Assembly: GCF_003952505.1 (NCBI RefSeq)
Contig: NZ_CP034450.1
Location: 5,415,001 to 5,479,000, forward strand
DNA length: 64,000 nucleotides
DNA from: Mesorhizobium sp. M4B.F.Ca.ET.058.02.1.1
Lineage (GTDB): Bacteria > Pseudomonadota > Alphaproteobacteria > Rhizobiales > Rhizobiaceae
Direction of reading: 5' to 3'
The notes beneath the pieces were generated by a model. It was given only the letters and a program-made list of their open reading frames with translations. It ran no database searches and had not been told where the DNA came from. The translations under genes were made by a program, and so were the position numbers. Below, piece after piece: positions 45,940 to 55,280 of the stretch (the stretch's first letter is position 1; every line of letters starts with the position of its first letter).

Positions 45940-46356
45940 TCACTCCCCTGCCGGCAGCACCCTGAAATCCGGCAGGTCGCGCAGCGCCAGTTCCGGGCCG
46001 GCCGGCGAATAGACGACGAAGAGCTGCATCGGCTGGTCGCCGGTGTTGAGCGTCGAATGGAAGCGGCTCTCGGGCACATAGACTGTGCAGCCGGGGCCGA
46101 CTTTCGCGACCACCGGATTGCCGTCCTCGTCCTCGACCATCTGCTCGCCATGGCCGGAGATGACGAAGATGATTTCTTCGGCGCCGGGATGGTTGTGGCG
46201 GGTGTGGCCCTTGCCGGAGGGCAGGTCGACGACGCCGCCGGAAAAACGCTCCGCACCATTCACTTCGGGCGCGACCGTCAGGGCCAGCCTGCCCCAGTCG
46301 AAGCCAAAGGCGCTGACGTCCTTCGGATACACGAACATCTTGCTCTTGTCGGTCAT
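45940..46356 (-). CDS. Cupin domain protein of the Tm-1-like operon
   Basis: A 138-residue cupin. Residues about 54-72 (HTRHNHPGAEEIIFVISGHG) give the His-His-Glu metal site and SRFHSTLNTGDQP the second His motif. The ATG at 46356 lies four bases after the stop of the upstream gene and no good alternative exists. It is co-transcribed with a TIM-barrel protein and a Tm-1-like protein and may act on the same unknown metabolite. Confidence 0.85.
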   Translation of the reverse strand: MTDKSKMFVYPKDVSAFGFDWGRLALTVAPEVNGAERFSGGVVDLPSGKGHTRHNHPGAEEIIFVISGHGEQMVEDEDGNPVVAKVGPGCTVYVPESRFHSTLNTGDQPMQLFVVYSPAGPELALRDLPDFRVLPAGE

Positions 46357-46360
46357 CGTC

Positions 46361-47227
46361 TCATCCCTTCTTTTTCTTGATGGTCGCCTTGCCGCGGCCG
46401 ATCGCGACCGCCTTGAAATCCGCCGTCTGTTTGGCGATTGCGGCCTCCGCCGGCAGCCGTTCCATCGAGCTCGCGCCATAGAAGCCATGCAGCCCTTCGC
46501 AGCGCTCGAGGATGTAGCGGGCATCGTCCGGCATCGAGATCGGCCCGCCATGGCAAAGCAGGATGACGTCCTTGCGCACCGAGCGCGCGGCGTCGGCGAT
46601 AGCGTCGATCTCCTTCACGCAGTGGTCGAGCGACTTCGCCGACGTGGCGCCGATCGAGCCGCCGGTCGTCACGCCCATATGGGCAACAATGATGTCGGCG
46701 CCGGCCTTTGTCATGGCGCGCGCCTCGTCGGGGTTGAAGACATAGGGCGTGGTCAGGAGGTCGAGCTTGTGCGCCTCGGCGATCATGTCGACCTCGAGCC
46801 CAAAACCCATGCCGGTTTCCTCGAAGCTCTGCCGCATGGTGCCGTCGAACAGGCCGATGGTGGGAAAGTTCTGCACACCGGAAAAGCCCATCGTCTTCAA
46901 TTCGGCCAGGAACAGCGGCATGATGACGAAGGGATCGGTACCGTTGACGCCGGCCAGAACCGGCGTCTTCTTGACCACGGGCAGCACCTCATAGGCCATC
47001 TCCTTGACGATCTCGTTGGCGTTGCCATAGGCGAGCAGGCCGGCCGCCGAGCCGCGCCCGGCCATGCGGTAGCGGCCGGAATTGTAGATGATGATGAGGT
47101 CGATGCCGCCGGCTTCCTCGGCCTTGGCCGACAGGCCGGTGCCGGCGCCGCCGCCGACGATCGGCACGCCATCGGCGAGCATCTTGCGGAACTTCTCCAG
47201 TATTGTCTTGCGCGAAATTGCGGCCAT
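46361..47227 (-). CDS. PEP hydrolase-like TIM-barrel protein (Tm-1 C-terminal half homologue)
   Basis: A 288-residue protein of the phosphoenolpyruvate hydrolase-like TIM-barrel family. Landmarks: [63 protein letters not shown], and [13 protein letters not shown]. It ends with a Lys-rich tail. The gene pair with 47239 mirrors the domain order of plant Tm-1 (N-terminal UPF0261, C-terminal barrel). The reaction is not established to my knowledge. Confidence 0.83.
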   Translation of the reverse strand: MAAISRKTILEKFRKMLADGVPIVGGGAGTGLSAKAEEAGGIDLIIIYNSGRYRMAGRGSAAGLLAYGNANEIVKEMAYEVLPVVKKTPVLAGVNGTDPFVIMPLFLAELKTMGFSGVQNFPTIGLFDGTMRQSFEETGMGFGLEVDMIAEAHKLDLLTTPYVFNPDEARAMTKAGADIIVAHMGVTTGGSIGATSAKSLDHCVKEIDAIADAARSVRKDVILLCHGGPISMPDDARYILERCEGLHGFYGASSMERLPAEAAIAKQTADFKAVAIGRGKATIKKKKG

Positions 47228-47238
47228 GCGTCCGGGTC

Positions 47239-48435
47239 TCACTTCTTGACGATATCGAGGAAGGCCGCGGTCGCGGCCCTGGCGAATTCGGGATCGTTGA
47301 TGTGCAGCGGCAAGCGCGTCACGATGCGTGTTGCCGTCGGACGGATCGTGCGTTCGATGGCCTCGAACAGCGCGGCATCCGCTTCCGGATCGAAGAAGGC
47401 GCCGCCGTCGATGTCGAGCGCCGAGACGCCCTTTTCGGGGATAAGGAAGCGGACCGGACCCTCGCAGCGGCTCAGCTTTTCGCCGATCCATTCGCCGATC
47501 TTGCGGCATTCGTCCGGCGTCGTGCGCATCAGCGTCACGTTGGAATTGTGTTCGTAGAGCAGGCGTCCGCGATAATGCTCCGGAATGGTCGGCGGCGCCC
47601 AGAAGTTGACCATGTCGAGCGCGCCGGCCGAGCCGACATAGGGAAGTTTCGTGCGAGCGGCGGCGCCGAAGCGATCCTGCGTCGCCGGCAGCACGCCGCC
47701 GAACAGCAGGTCGCAGACCTCCGTCGTGGTTATGTCGATGATGCCGGCGAGCAAGCCCGAGTCGGCGAGCTTCTCCATCGTGCGGCCGCCGGTGCCGGTG
47801 GCGTGGAAAACCATGCAGTCATAGTTGGCGCGCAGATGGTCGGCGATGGCCGTCACGCATGGGGTGGTGACACCGAACATGGTAAGCCCAAGCGACGGTT
47901 TGCCGTCGGCGGATGGGGCCGGGTTCCCCACCATGCCCGAGATCGCCTGGGCGGCATTGTGCAGCACGATGCGCGACAGGCGGTTGAGGCCCGCCATGTC
48001 GGTCACCGATGGCATCATGACAATGTCGGAGACGTCGACATAGGGTGCGGTGTCCCCGGAGGCGAGCGTCGAGACCATGACCTTGGGCAGGCCGAGCGGC
48101 AGTGTGCGCATGGCCGATGTGACGATCGAGGTGCCGCCGCCGCCGCCGATACCGATCATGCCGGATATGTCGCCGCGCGACTGGACGAAGCGGGCGAGGG
48201 CGAAGGCCATCGCTGCGACCGACCTGCCGCGGTCGTCGTTGCCGAGCACGGCGTCGCGGCCCTCGGGGTGATGGGCGGCTACCTCTTCGGCTGACACATC
48301 GACCGGCACGGTGGTAGCGCGCGTTCCGACGTCGACGCGGGTCACGGTAGCGCCGGTGGCGGCGATCGCGTCCGCCAGGAAGGCAAGCTCCTCGCCCTTG
48401 GTGTCGGCGGTGCCCACCACGTAGATGCGCTTCAT
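47239..48435 (-). CDS. Tm-1-like (UPF0261) ATP-binding domain protein
   Basis: A 398-residue UPF0261 protein. It opens [20 protein letters not shown], has the Gly-rich nucleotide loop [18 protein letters not shown] (about residues 92-109), [34 protein letters not shown], and the C-terminal [20 protein letters not shown]. The family matches the N-terminal half of tomato Tm-1, an ATP-dependent inhibitor of tobamovirus RNA replication; bacterial members are thought to be metabolic. A gap of 11 bases joins it to the barrel gene. A TetR gene diverges from it. Confidence 0.88.
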   Translation of the reverse strand: MKRIYVVGTADTKGEELAFLADAIAATGATVTRVDVGTRATTVPVDVSAEEVAAHHPEGRDAVLGNDDRGRSVAAMAFALARFVQSRGDISGMIGIGGGGGTSIVTSAMRTLPLGLPKVMVSTLASGDTAPYVDVSDIVMMPSVTDMAGLNRLSRIVLHNAAQAISGMVGNPAPSADGKPSLGLTMFGVTTPCVTAIADHLRANYDCMVFHATGTGGRTMEKLADSGLLAGIIDITTTEVCDLLFGGVLPATQDRFGAAARTKLPYVGSAGALDMVNFWAPPTIPEHYRGRLLYEHNSNVTLMRTTPDECRKIGEWIGEKLSRCEGPVRFLIPEKGVSALDIDGGAFFDPEADAALFEAIERTIRPTATRIVTRLPLHINDPEFARAATAAFLDIVKK

Positions 48436-48538
48436 CGCGTTCCCCCGTTCCCTGGCATGTCTGGGCGCCGCCCGCCGCCACTCGTTGCCCGGTCACCAAG
48501 ACCATTGCAATTTTTTGAGACGCGCGTATCGTATTGAC

Positions 48539-49219
48539 ATGGATGTCTCACGTCAACAAGCCGCGCCGAACGACGACACCGGTGAGGGCCGAGCGGCCGA
48601 GCGTGGCGCGCGCGCCCGCACCAGGCGGCTGATGCTGGAGACGGCCACCAGGCTGATGCAGGGCGGCGCCACACCTTCCGTGAGCGAGGTCGCCGAGGCG
48701 GCCGAAGTGTCGCGCGCAACCGCCTATCGATATTTCCCGAGCCAGGCAGCACTGGTGCAGGCAGTGGTCGATGAGGGGCTCGGCCCTATCCTCACCTGGC
48801 GCTCGGCGTCGGACGATCCGGAGCGCAGGGTCGCCGAACTCTACGCCACCGCGATGCCGCGTATCGAGGCTTTCGAGGCGACGTTCAAGGCGGCGCTGAA
48901 ACTGTCGCTGGATCAGTGGGCCAGGCGCCAGGCAGGCACGCTGGGCAATGAGCCGGCCTTCACGCGCGGGCATCGCATCGACCTCCTGAAGGATGCGTTA
49001 GCGCCGCTCAAGGGCCGTTTGCCGCCGCGCGAGTTCAAGCGTCTGGCGCAGGCGCTGTCGCTGATGTTCGGCGTCGAGGTGCTGATTGTATTGAAGGACA
49101 TATGGGGCCTGGACAGTCGTCGCATGATGGCGGTCGCGCAGTGGGCGGCGGGCGCGCTGGTGCGGGCGGCCGTGGCGGAATCGGAAGGCGACGCCACATC
49201 GGCGGCAACCGCAAAATAA
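48539..49219 (+). CDS. TetR family transcriptional regulator
   Basis: A 226-residue regulator. Residues about 28-75 form the TetR HTH (PSVSEVAEAAEVSRATAYRY, FPSQAALVQAVVDE). The C-terminal ligand domain is unclassified. It diverges from the Tm-1-like operon with 103 bases between; TGAGAC (48516-48521) and GTCTCA (48545-48550) form a wide inverted repeat over its own start, a possible autoregulatory site. Confidence 0.87.
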   Translation: MDVSRQQAAPNDDTGEGRAAERGARARTRRLMLETATRLMQGGATPSVSEVAEAAEVSRATAYRYFPSQAALVQAVVDEGLGPILTWRSASDDPERRVAELYATAMPRIEAFEATFKAALKLSLDQWARRQAGTLGNEPAFTRGHRIDLLKDALAPLKGRLPPREFKRLAQALSLMFGVEVLIVLKDIWGLDSRRMMAVAQWAAGALVRAAVAESEGDATSAATAK

Positions 49220-49224
49220 CACAA

Positions 49225-49241
49225 ATCTGGTTGGACCAGAT
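49225..49241. promoter_or_regulatory. FadR-like operator, site C
   Basis: Perfect palindrome ATCTGGT-TGG-ACCAGAT, differing from site A at 44387 only in the three spacer bases. It lies five bases after the TetR stop in the 360-base gap before the carbohydrate-type binding-protein gene. Confidence 0.65.
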
Positions 49242-49385
49242 CGCGAAGTCAGTTATGCATAATAGTCCCGATGAGATGATCGAAACAAGGCCCGCGCGTA
49301 TCAAGGAGTAGGAAAATTAAGGTAAAACAGGCAGATACCGCTGCAAATGGCTTGCCTGACCGTTCCTGATCGCTCAAGAAAGGGC

Positions 49386-49418
49386 TTGACGTCCCTTTAG
49401 AATTGGTAATACCAGATT
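49386..49418 (+). promoter_or_regulatory. Promoter with overlapping FadR-like operator, site D
   Basis: TTGACG (49386-49391) and AATACC (49408-49413), 16 bases apart, form a plausible sigma-70 promoter. The palindrome AATTGGT-AAT-ACCAGAT (49401-49417) covers its -10 region, the position expected for repression. The remaining gap to the binding-protein gene (49419-49579) shows only a GC-rich, untranslated-looking leader and GGGAGGAAA as ribosome site. Confidence 0.5.
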
Positions 49419-49579
49419 AAGGCTGACAACGCGGATCGAAAGTGAGGGCTGCGATCCATTTTTCCGCCGGGCGGGGAGGCGCCCAAACCGGAAGAGTGCC
49501 ATCACTGGAGGAACTACCAGGGCCGGCCTCGCCGCCGGCTCGCATGACACGGTAGAATGCGCACAAGGGAGGAAACATT

Positions 49580-50896
49580 ATGCGCAAGATAGTGACCAGC
49601 GTCATTGCTGGTATCGGCTTAGTGCTCGCCTGTGGAACGTCTTCTTACGCGCAGGACAAGGAACTCACCATCTTCTGGGCGGAATGGGATCCGGCAAACT
49701 ATCTGCAGGAACTCGTCAACGACTACACGGCCGAGACCGGGGTGAAGGTCACCGTACAGACGACGCCATGGCCAGATTTCCAGACCAAGGCCTTTACCGA
49801 GTTCAACGCGCATGGCGACGCCTACGACATGGTGGTCGGCGACTCGCAATGGCTTGGTGCCGGTTCGACGCAAGGCCACTATGTCGACCTGACGGACTTC
49901 TTCAACAAGCACAAGCTTGGCGATGTGATGGCGCCCGCTACTGTAAAGTATTATGCCGAATACCCTGGCGGTTCCGGAAAATACTGGGCGATCCCGCTTG
50001 AAGGCGATGCGATCGGCTGGTCCTATCGCAAGGACTGGTTCGAGGATCCGAAGGAGAAGGAAGCCTTCAAGGCGAAGTACAACTACGACCTCGACGTGCC
50101 GAAGACCTATGCGCAGCTGCGCGACATCGCCGAGTTCTTCCACCGTCCGGACCAGAAGCGGTACGGCGTCGCCATCTACACCGACAATTCCTATGACGCG
50201 ATGGCGATGGGCGTCGAAAGCGCTATCTTCAGCTATGGCGGCGACCTCGGCGACTACGCAACTTACAAGGTCGACGGCATCACCAATTCGAAAGAGGCCG
50301 CCGCCGGCCTCGACATGTACAAGGAACTCTACAAGTTCACGCCTCCCGGTTGGGGCAAGACCTTCTTCGTGGAAGACAACCAGGCGATCACCGGCGGCCT
50401 CGCCGCGATGAGCATGAATTTCTTCGCCTTCTTCCCGCCGCTGGTAAACAAGGCCACCAACCCGTACGCCGACGTGACCGGCTTCTTCGCCAATCCGGCC
50501 GGCCCGGACGGCAAGCGCTTCGCCGCTCTCGGCGGCCAGGGAATTTCCATCGTCTCGTACTCGAAGAACCAGGAAGAGGCGACGAAGTTCCTGGAGTGGT
50601 TCATCAAGGACGAGACCCAGAAGAAGTGGGCGGACCTTGGCGGCTACACCTGCAGCCAGGCCGTGCTGAAATCGGAAGCGTTCCAGAACGCTACGCCTTA
50701 CAACAAGGCGTTCTATGACACGATGTTCATGGTCAAGGACTTCTGGGCGACGCCGGAATACGCCGAGGTGCTAGATCAGCTGAACCAGAACATCTATCCG
50801 TTCGTGGTCGGCGGGAAAGGCACCGCCCAGGAAGCGCTCGACAAGACCGCCGCCGAATGGAAGGCGACGTTCACCAAGTACAATCGCTACAAATAA
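49580..50896 (+). CDS. Extracellular substrate-binding protein, carbohydrate type (SBP family 1)
   Basis: A 438-residue periplasmic protein with a Sec signal (MRKIVTSVIAGIGLVLACGT, cleavage near SYAQD). Mature segments LTIFWAEWDPANYLQELVND, TPWPDFQTKAFTEFNAHGDA and YDMVVGDSQWLG are like sugar and polyol binding proteins. It leads a six-gene importer operon. The promoter carries FadR-like operators. A strong ribosome site GGGAGGAAAC precedes the ATG. Confidence 0.92.
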   Translation: MRKIVTSVIAGIGLVLACGTSSYAQDKELTIFWAEWDPANYLQELVNDYTAETGVKVTVQTTPWPDFQTKAFTEFNAHGDAYDMVVGDSQWLGAGSTQGHYVDLTDFFNKHKLGDVMAPATVKYYAEYPGGSGKYWAIPLEGDAIGWSYRKDWFEDPKEKEAFKAKYNYDLDVPKTYAQLRDIAEFFHRPDQKRYGVAIYTDNSYDAMAMGVESAIFSYGGDLGDYATYKVDGITNSKEAAAGLDMYKELYKFTPPGWGKTFFVEDNQAITGGLAAMSMNFFAFFPPLVNKATNPYADVTGFFANPAGPDGKRFAALGGQGISIVSYSKNQEEATKFLEWFIKDETQKKWADLGGYTCSQAVLKSEAFQNATPYNKAFYDTMFMVKDFWATPEYAEVLDQLNQNIYPFVVGGKGTAQEALDKTAAEWKATFTKYNRYK

Positions 50897-50908
50897 GCAT
50901 CACATTCA

Positions 50909-50941
50909 GAATGCCGGAGGAGGGTTTCCCCTCCGGCATTC
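50909..50941 (+). other. Hairpin between binding-protein and permease genes
   Basis: A 12-bp stem, GAATGCCGGAGG (50909-50920) with CCTCCGGCATTC (50930-50941), is followed by CTGTTTCAG rather than a T run. It probably protects the binding-protein mRNA or attenuates read-through, giving more binding protein than permease. Confidence 0.7.
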
Positions 50942-50961
50942 CTGTTTCAGGGAGACGCTCG

Positions 50962-51867
50962 TTGGCTTCGGTAGCCCTCACACATCTCGATCCTGCCTCA
51001 AGGGCCGCAGCGCGCGGCTGGTCGGATCTGACCATCCGCAACCTGTTCATCATCCCGACGCTGGTGTTCCTGATCGTTTTCAACATCTTCCCGCTGATCT
51101 ATTCGCTGGGCTATTCCTTCACGAACTTCGCGGCGAACCGGAGCGAGCCTTGGCAGTTCGTCGGCTTGCAGAATTACCGTGAGCTGCTTAGCGACGATCA
51201 CATCTGGTCGAATTTCATCATCACGGCGAAATACGTCATCGTTTCGGTGGCCGGCCAGATGATCGTTGGCTTCGGCCTCGCGCTGCTGCTCAACCGCAGC
51301 TTTCCGATGAAGGGCCTCATCACCACGCTGCTGCTATTGCCGATGATGATGTCGGCAGCTGTCGTCGGCCTGTTCTGGCAACTGCTCTACAGCCCGTCAT
51401 GGGGCCCGATCAACTACGTCTTCGGCCTGGGCGACTTCGCCTGGCTGTCCAACCCCGACAGCGCGCTCTACGCCGTCGCGATCACCGATATCTGGATGTG
51501 GTCGCCCTTCGTCATGCTGCTTTCGCTCGCCGGCCTGTCGGCCGTGCCGCAGCACCTCTACGAGGCCGCGGCGATCGACCGCGCCGGTTGGTGGTACACC
51601 TTCACCCGCATCACCTTGCCGCTGGTCTCGCCGATTCTTTTGATCGCGCTGATCTTCCGCACCATGGAAGCCTTCAAGACCTTCGACATCGCCTACACGA
51701 TGACGACCCAGCCGACCGCCGAACTGATTGCGATCCGGCTCTACAAGCAGGCGTTCCAGCAATGGGATACCGGCAAGTCCTGCGCGCTGGCCTACATCGT
51801 GCTGATCATGGTGCTGGCCATCACCAACCTCTACGTGAAGTACCTCAACAAGGTGAAGGAGCGCTGA
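50962..51867 (+). CDS. ABC importer permease, sugar type (MalF/UgpA-like)
   Basis: A 301-residue permease with six hydrophobic segments and the EAA loop EAAAIDRAGWWYTFTRITLP. TTG at 50962 is taken as start because GGGAG lies seven bases upstream and no ATG or GTG exists before the first membrane segment; reading further upstream would translate the hairpin. One base separates its stop from the next start. Confidence 0.9.
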   Translation: MASVALTHLDPASRAAARGWSDLTIRNLFIIPTLVFLIVFNIFPLIYSLGYSFTNFAANRSEPWQFVGLQNYRELLSDDHIWSNFIITAKYVIVSVAGQMIVGFGLALLLNRSFPMKGLITTLLLLPMMMSAAVVGLFWQLLYSPSWGPINYVFGLGDFAWLSNPDSALYAVAITDIWMWSPFVMLLSLAGLSAVPQHLYEAAAIDRAGWWYTFTRITLPLVSPILLIALIFRTMEAFKTFDIAYTMTTQPTAELIAIRLYKQAFQQWDTGKSCALAYIVLIMVLAITNLYVKYLNKVKER

Positions 51868-51868
51868 G

Positions 51869-52825
51869 ATGGCCGCCGTCCGCACTTCTTCCGAGATTGC
51901 CCTCAACCGCGCGGCAATCGTTGCGGTGCTTATCGCGACGCTGATCTTCCTCGCGCCGATCTACTGGATCGCCTCCACTGCGTTCAAGCCGAAGGAGTTG
52001 GCGGTCAGCGTGCCGCCCACCGTCCTTTTCCAGCCGGAAGTCACCCCCTTCATCCGTCTGTTCACCAAGCGCGTGCAGATGCAGAAGCCTGTCGACCCGC
52101 AAGTCTACGAGGCCGCGCCCTGGTGGGAGAAGCGCATCTATGACGGCGGCGAGCGGGTGCTGAAGGTTGGCAAGGACGTGCAGCTTTCGCAGTATCCCAA
52201 CCGGTTCATGAACAGCCTGATCGTGGCGGTCATCAGCACGGTGCTCGCCGTCGGCATGGGGACCTTCACCGCCTACGGCTTCTCGCGCTTCAAGATCGCA
52301 GGCGAGGCGGACCTTCTCTTCTTCATCCTGTCAACACGCATGCTGCCGCCGGTGGTCGTGGCGATCCCGATGTTCCTGATGTACCGGATGGTCGGCCTCA
52401 ACGACTCGCATATCGGCCTGATCATCCTCTACGTCGCCTTCAACCTGTCCTTCTCAGTCTGGCTGATGAAGGGCTTCATGGACGAGATCCCGAAGGAATA
52501 CGAGGAGGCGGCGCTGGTCGACGGCTACACCCGCATGCAGGCCTTCTTCAAGATCGTGCTGCCGGAAGCGGCGACCGGTATCGCTGCCACCGCGGTGTTC
52601 TGCTTCATCACAGCCTGGAACGAGTACGCCTTTGCGCTGATCATGACCAACCGACGCGCCCAGACGGCGCCGCCCTTCATCCCCAGCCAGATTGGCTCGG
52701 GCCTGCCGGACTGGACCACGATCGCCGCGGGCACCTTCCTGTTCCTGCTGCCGGTCGCAATCTTCACCTTCCTGTTGCGCAACCACCTGCTTCGCGGCGT
52801 CACCTTCGGAGCGATCCGCAAATGA
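51869..52825 (+). CDS. ABC importer permease, sugar type (MalG/UgpE-like)
   Basis: A 318-residue permease with six hydrophobic segments. A periplasmic insertion of about 80 residues follows the first segment (KRVQMQKPVDPQVYEAAPWW), longer than usual. The loop EAALVDGYTRMQAFFKIVLP contacts the ATPase. Its stop overlaps the small membrane-protein gene as ATGA. Confidence 0.92.
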   Translation: MAAVRTSSEIALNRAAIVAVLIATLIFLAPIYWIASTAFKPKELAVSVPPTVLFQPEVTPFIRLFTKRVQMQKPVDPQVYEAAPWWEKRIYDGGERVLKVGKDVQLSQYPNRFMNSLIVAVISTVLAVGMGTFTAYGFSRFKIAGEADLLFFILSTRMLPPVVVAIPMFLMYRMVGLNDSHIGLIILYVAFNLSFSVWLMKGFMDEIPKEYEEAALVDGYTRMQAFFKIVLPEAATGIAATAVFCFITAWNEYAFALIMTNRRAQTAPPFIPSQIGSGLPDWTTIAAGTFLFLLPVAIFTFLLRNHLLRGVTFGAIRK

Positions 52826-53043
52826 GTTTTCGCGCGGTCAACCAGAAATACCTGTTGCCGGCCTCGCAGATTCTCATGGTGCTGGGCATCATTGCGCTCT
52901 GCCAGCCATGGAGCCTCGGCCTGCATTCCTATGGCGTGACGATCATCCTGATCGGCCTGATCGGCTTCAACATCACGTCAAAGATAGCGCCGGAGCGCCC
53001 GGAGGAAACCGGCGCCGCGATGCACGAGGGGGCACGGCAGTGA
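52822..53043 (+). CDS. Small membrane protein of the importer operon
   Basis: A 73-residue protein with two hydrophobic segments (about residues 12-27 and 37-52: LPASQILMVLGIIALCQPW, YGVTIILIGLIGFNI) and a charged tail ending EGARQ. It is coupled on both sides by four-base overlaps (ATGA, GTGA), so it is made with the permeases and ATPases. An extra small membrane subunit recalls GlpU in the rhizobial glycerol importer GlpSTPQUV, but I cannot show homology. Role unknown; a channel or assembly subunit is plausible. Confidence 0.82.
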   Translation: MSFRAVNQKYLLPASQILMVLGIIALCQPWSLGLHSYGVTIILIGLIGFNITSKIAPERPEETGAAMHEGARQ

Positions 53044-54146
53044 CGCAGATCGAACTTCGCGGCATCGAGAAATTCTTCGGCGCCGTTCAGGTCATCCACA
53101 ATCTGAACCTCGCCATCGCCGACAACGAGTTTATCGTGCTGCTTGGCCAGTCGGGCTGCGGCAAGACCACGACGCTGCGTGCGATTGCGGGGCTCGAAAC
53201 GATCGACCAGGGCGACATCCTGATCGACGGCAAGGCCGTGCAGCACCTCAAGGCTGCCGACCGCGACATCGCCATGGTGTTCCAGTCGTTTTCGCTCTAC
53301 CCGCACATGACGGTGTTCGAGAATATCGCCTTTCCGTTGCGCGCAACGCGCATGGGAAGCGGCGAGGTCGACACGTCGGTTCGCGAGGTCGCCCGGGTTC
53401 TGCGGATCACCGACCTGCTCGGCAAGAGGCCGTCGGCGCTATCCGGCGGCGACATGCAGCGCGTGGCGATCGGCCGGGCGCTGGTGCGGCGCCCGAAGGC
53501 GATGCTGATGGACGAACCGATCGGCGCGCTCGACGCCAAGCTGCGCGAGGAGATGCGGGCCGAGATCAAGCGGCTGCACATCAAGCAGGGTTCGACCACG
53601 ATCTACGTCACGCACGACCAGATCGAGGCGATGAGCCTGGCCGACCGCATCGTCATCATGCATGAAGGATTCATCCAGCAGGTTGGCACGCCGGACGAGG
53701 TCTATTCGCATCCCGCCAACCTGTTCGTGGCCCAGTTCGTCGGCAGTCCAGTGATGAACGTCGCCGAAGCGTCTGTCTCCGAAAAGGCGTCGGCCGCCTC
53801 GGTCACCGTCGGCGATGCGCCCGCGGGTTTCGAGTTCCCGAGCGCGCTCTTGTCGAAGCTCAACGGCCACGCAGCCAATGGCGGCCTGACGCTGGGTATC
53901 CGGCCGGAAGGCGTGCTCGTCCGGCGCGATGCTGCGCCGGGCTACATGCCGGTGGAGGCGCATATCATCGAACCGCTTGGCTCCTTCGACATCGTCGATC
54001 TCAAGGTCGGCTCCCAGATGCTGCGCGCCCGCACCAAGGCCGGCTACGTCGCCGGACCGGGCGAAAAGGTCCACGCCCGCATCGATCCGGAGCAGGCGCA
54101 TTTCTTCGATACGGCAAGCGGCAAGTCGCTAGGAGTAAGGCTGTAA
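53040..54146 (+). CDS. ABC importer ATPase, sugar type (first of two)
   Basis: A 368-residue MalK/UgpC-like ATPase. Walker [11 protein letters not shown]-loop [12 protein letters not shown], signature LSGGDMQR, Walker [11 protein letters not shown] and YVTHDQIEA are intact; a TOBE domain forms the last 120 residues. The GTG start overlaps the small membrane-protein stop. With its neighbour it probably forms a heterodimer. Confidence 0.92.
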   Translation: MTQIELRGIEKFFGAVQVIHNLNLAIADNEFIVLLGQSGCGKTTTLRAIAGLETIDQGDILIDGKAVQHLKAADRDIAMVFQSFSLYPHMTVFENIAFPLRATRMGSGEVDTSVREVARVLRITDLLGKRPSALSGGDMQRVAIGRALVRRPKAMLMDEPIGALDAKLREEMRAEIKRLHIKQGSTTIYVTHDQIEAMSLADRIVIMHEGFIQQVGTPDEVYSHPANLFVAQFVGSPVMNVAEASVSEKASAASVTVGDAPAGFEFPSALLSKLNGHAANGGLTLGIRPEGVLVRRDAAPGYMPVEAHIIEPLGSFDIVDLKVGSQMLRARTKAGYVAGPGEKVHARIDPEQAHFFDTASGKSLGVRL

Positions 54147-55227
54147 TGGCCCATATCGAACTCAAGAACATCACCAAGACGTTCGGCAATCACACCGCAC
54201 TGACGGGCCTCGACCTCGAAATCGCCGACGGCGAGTTCTTCGTGCTGCTCGGCGAGACCGGCGCCGGCAAGACGACGACGCTGCGACTGATTGCCGGGCT
54301 CGAGAAGCCGACCGAAGGCCAGGTCTTCATCGACGGCGTCGATGTCGCCGACTGGGGGCGGCCGAGCGCGACGTGGCGCTGGTGCTGCAGCAATATTCGC
54401 TCTACCCGCGCTACACGGTGCGCGAGAACCTTGAATTCCCGCTGAAGCCGAAGATCCGCCGTCTGCCGGACGCCGAGATCAAGGATCGCGTCGCGCGCGC
54501 CGCCCGCACGCTCCGCATCGAGCATCTGCTCGACCGCAAGACCGACCGGCTGTCAGGCGGCGAGATGCAGCGCGTCTCGATCGGCCGGGCCATCGTGCGC
54601 AAGCCGCGCGTGTTCCTGATGGACGAGCCGCTGTCGGCGCTCGACGCCAAATTGCGCGAGGCGCTGCGCACCGAACTGAAGAACCTGCAGATGCAGCTCG
54701 GCGCCACCTTCCTCTTCGTCACCCACGACCAGATCGAGGCGATGTCGATGGGTGACAAGGTCGGCGTGCTCAATCATGGCCGCATCGTCCAGACCGGCAC
54801 GCCGCAGGAGATCTACAACAATCCGCGCGACACCTATGTGGCGAGCTTCGTCGGCTCGCCGCCGATGAACCTTATCGACGGCAAGCTGGTCGACAACCGG
54901 GCAGTGATGGCGCCGATGAATTTCGAACTGCCGCTTTCAGGGGGAGGAGCCGGCAATGCGGTCGACGGTCGCCCGCTCGTCTTCGGCATCCGTCCGGAGG
55001 ACGTCTATCTGGAGAGCGGCGCGCCGGTCGAGGCACGCGTCCACGACGTCGAGAACCACGGCGTCGAAAAGATCGTGACGCTGAGAGTCGGCGACGCGAT
55101 GCTGAGAGCCACTGTGCCGGCAAGGACTGCCGTCGAGATCGAACAGCCTGTGCGCTTTGCCTGGAATCCGGACAAGGTGGTGATGTTCGACAAGGGCAGC
55201 GGCGTGAGTCTGCGGCACGCCAGCTAG
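54146..55227 (+). pseudogene. ABC importer ATPase, sugar type (second of two), with a one-base frameshift
   Basis: The start overlaps the first ATPase stop as TAATG. The first frame gives a normal N-terminus with Walker [10 protein letters not shown] and [11 protein letters not shown]. It shifts in the GGGGG run 54354-54358, and the next frame continues with [17 protein letters not shown], signature LSGGEMQR, Walker [19 protein letters not shown] and a TOBE domain. Adding one G gives a complete enzyme of 360 residues. All motifs are kept and selection elsewhere looks normal, so a sequencing error is the best reading. Confidence 0.85.
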
Positions 55228-55280
55228 GCGGACGGTCCCTTCAAGCTACCGGGGCAGGCAGGCGCGCGGGCCCCTTTGCC

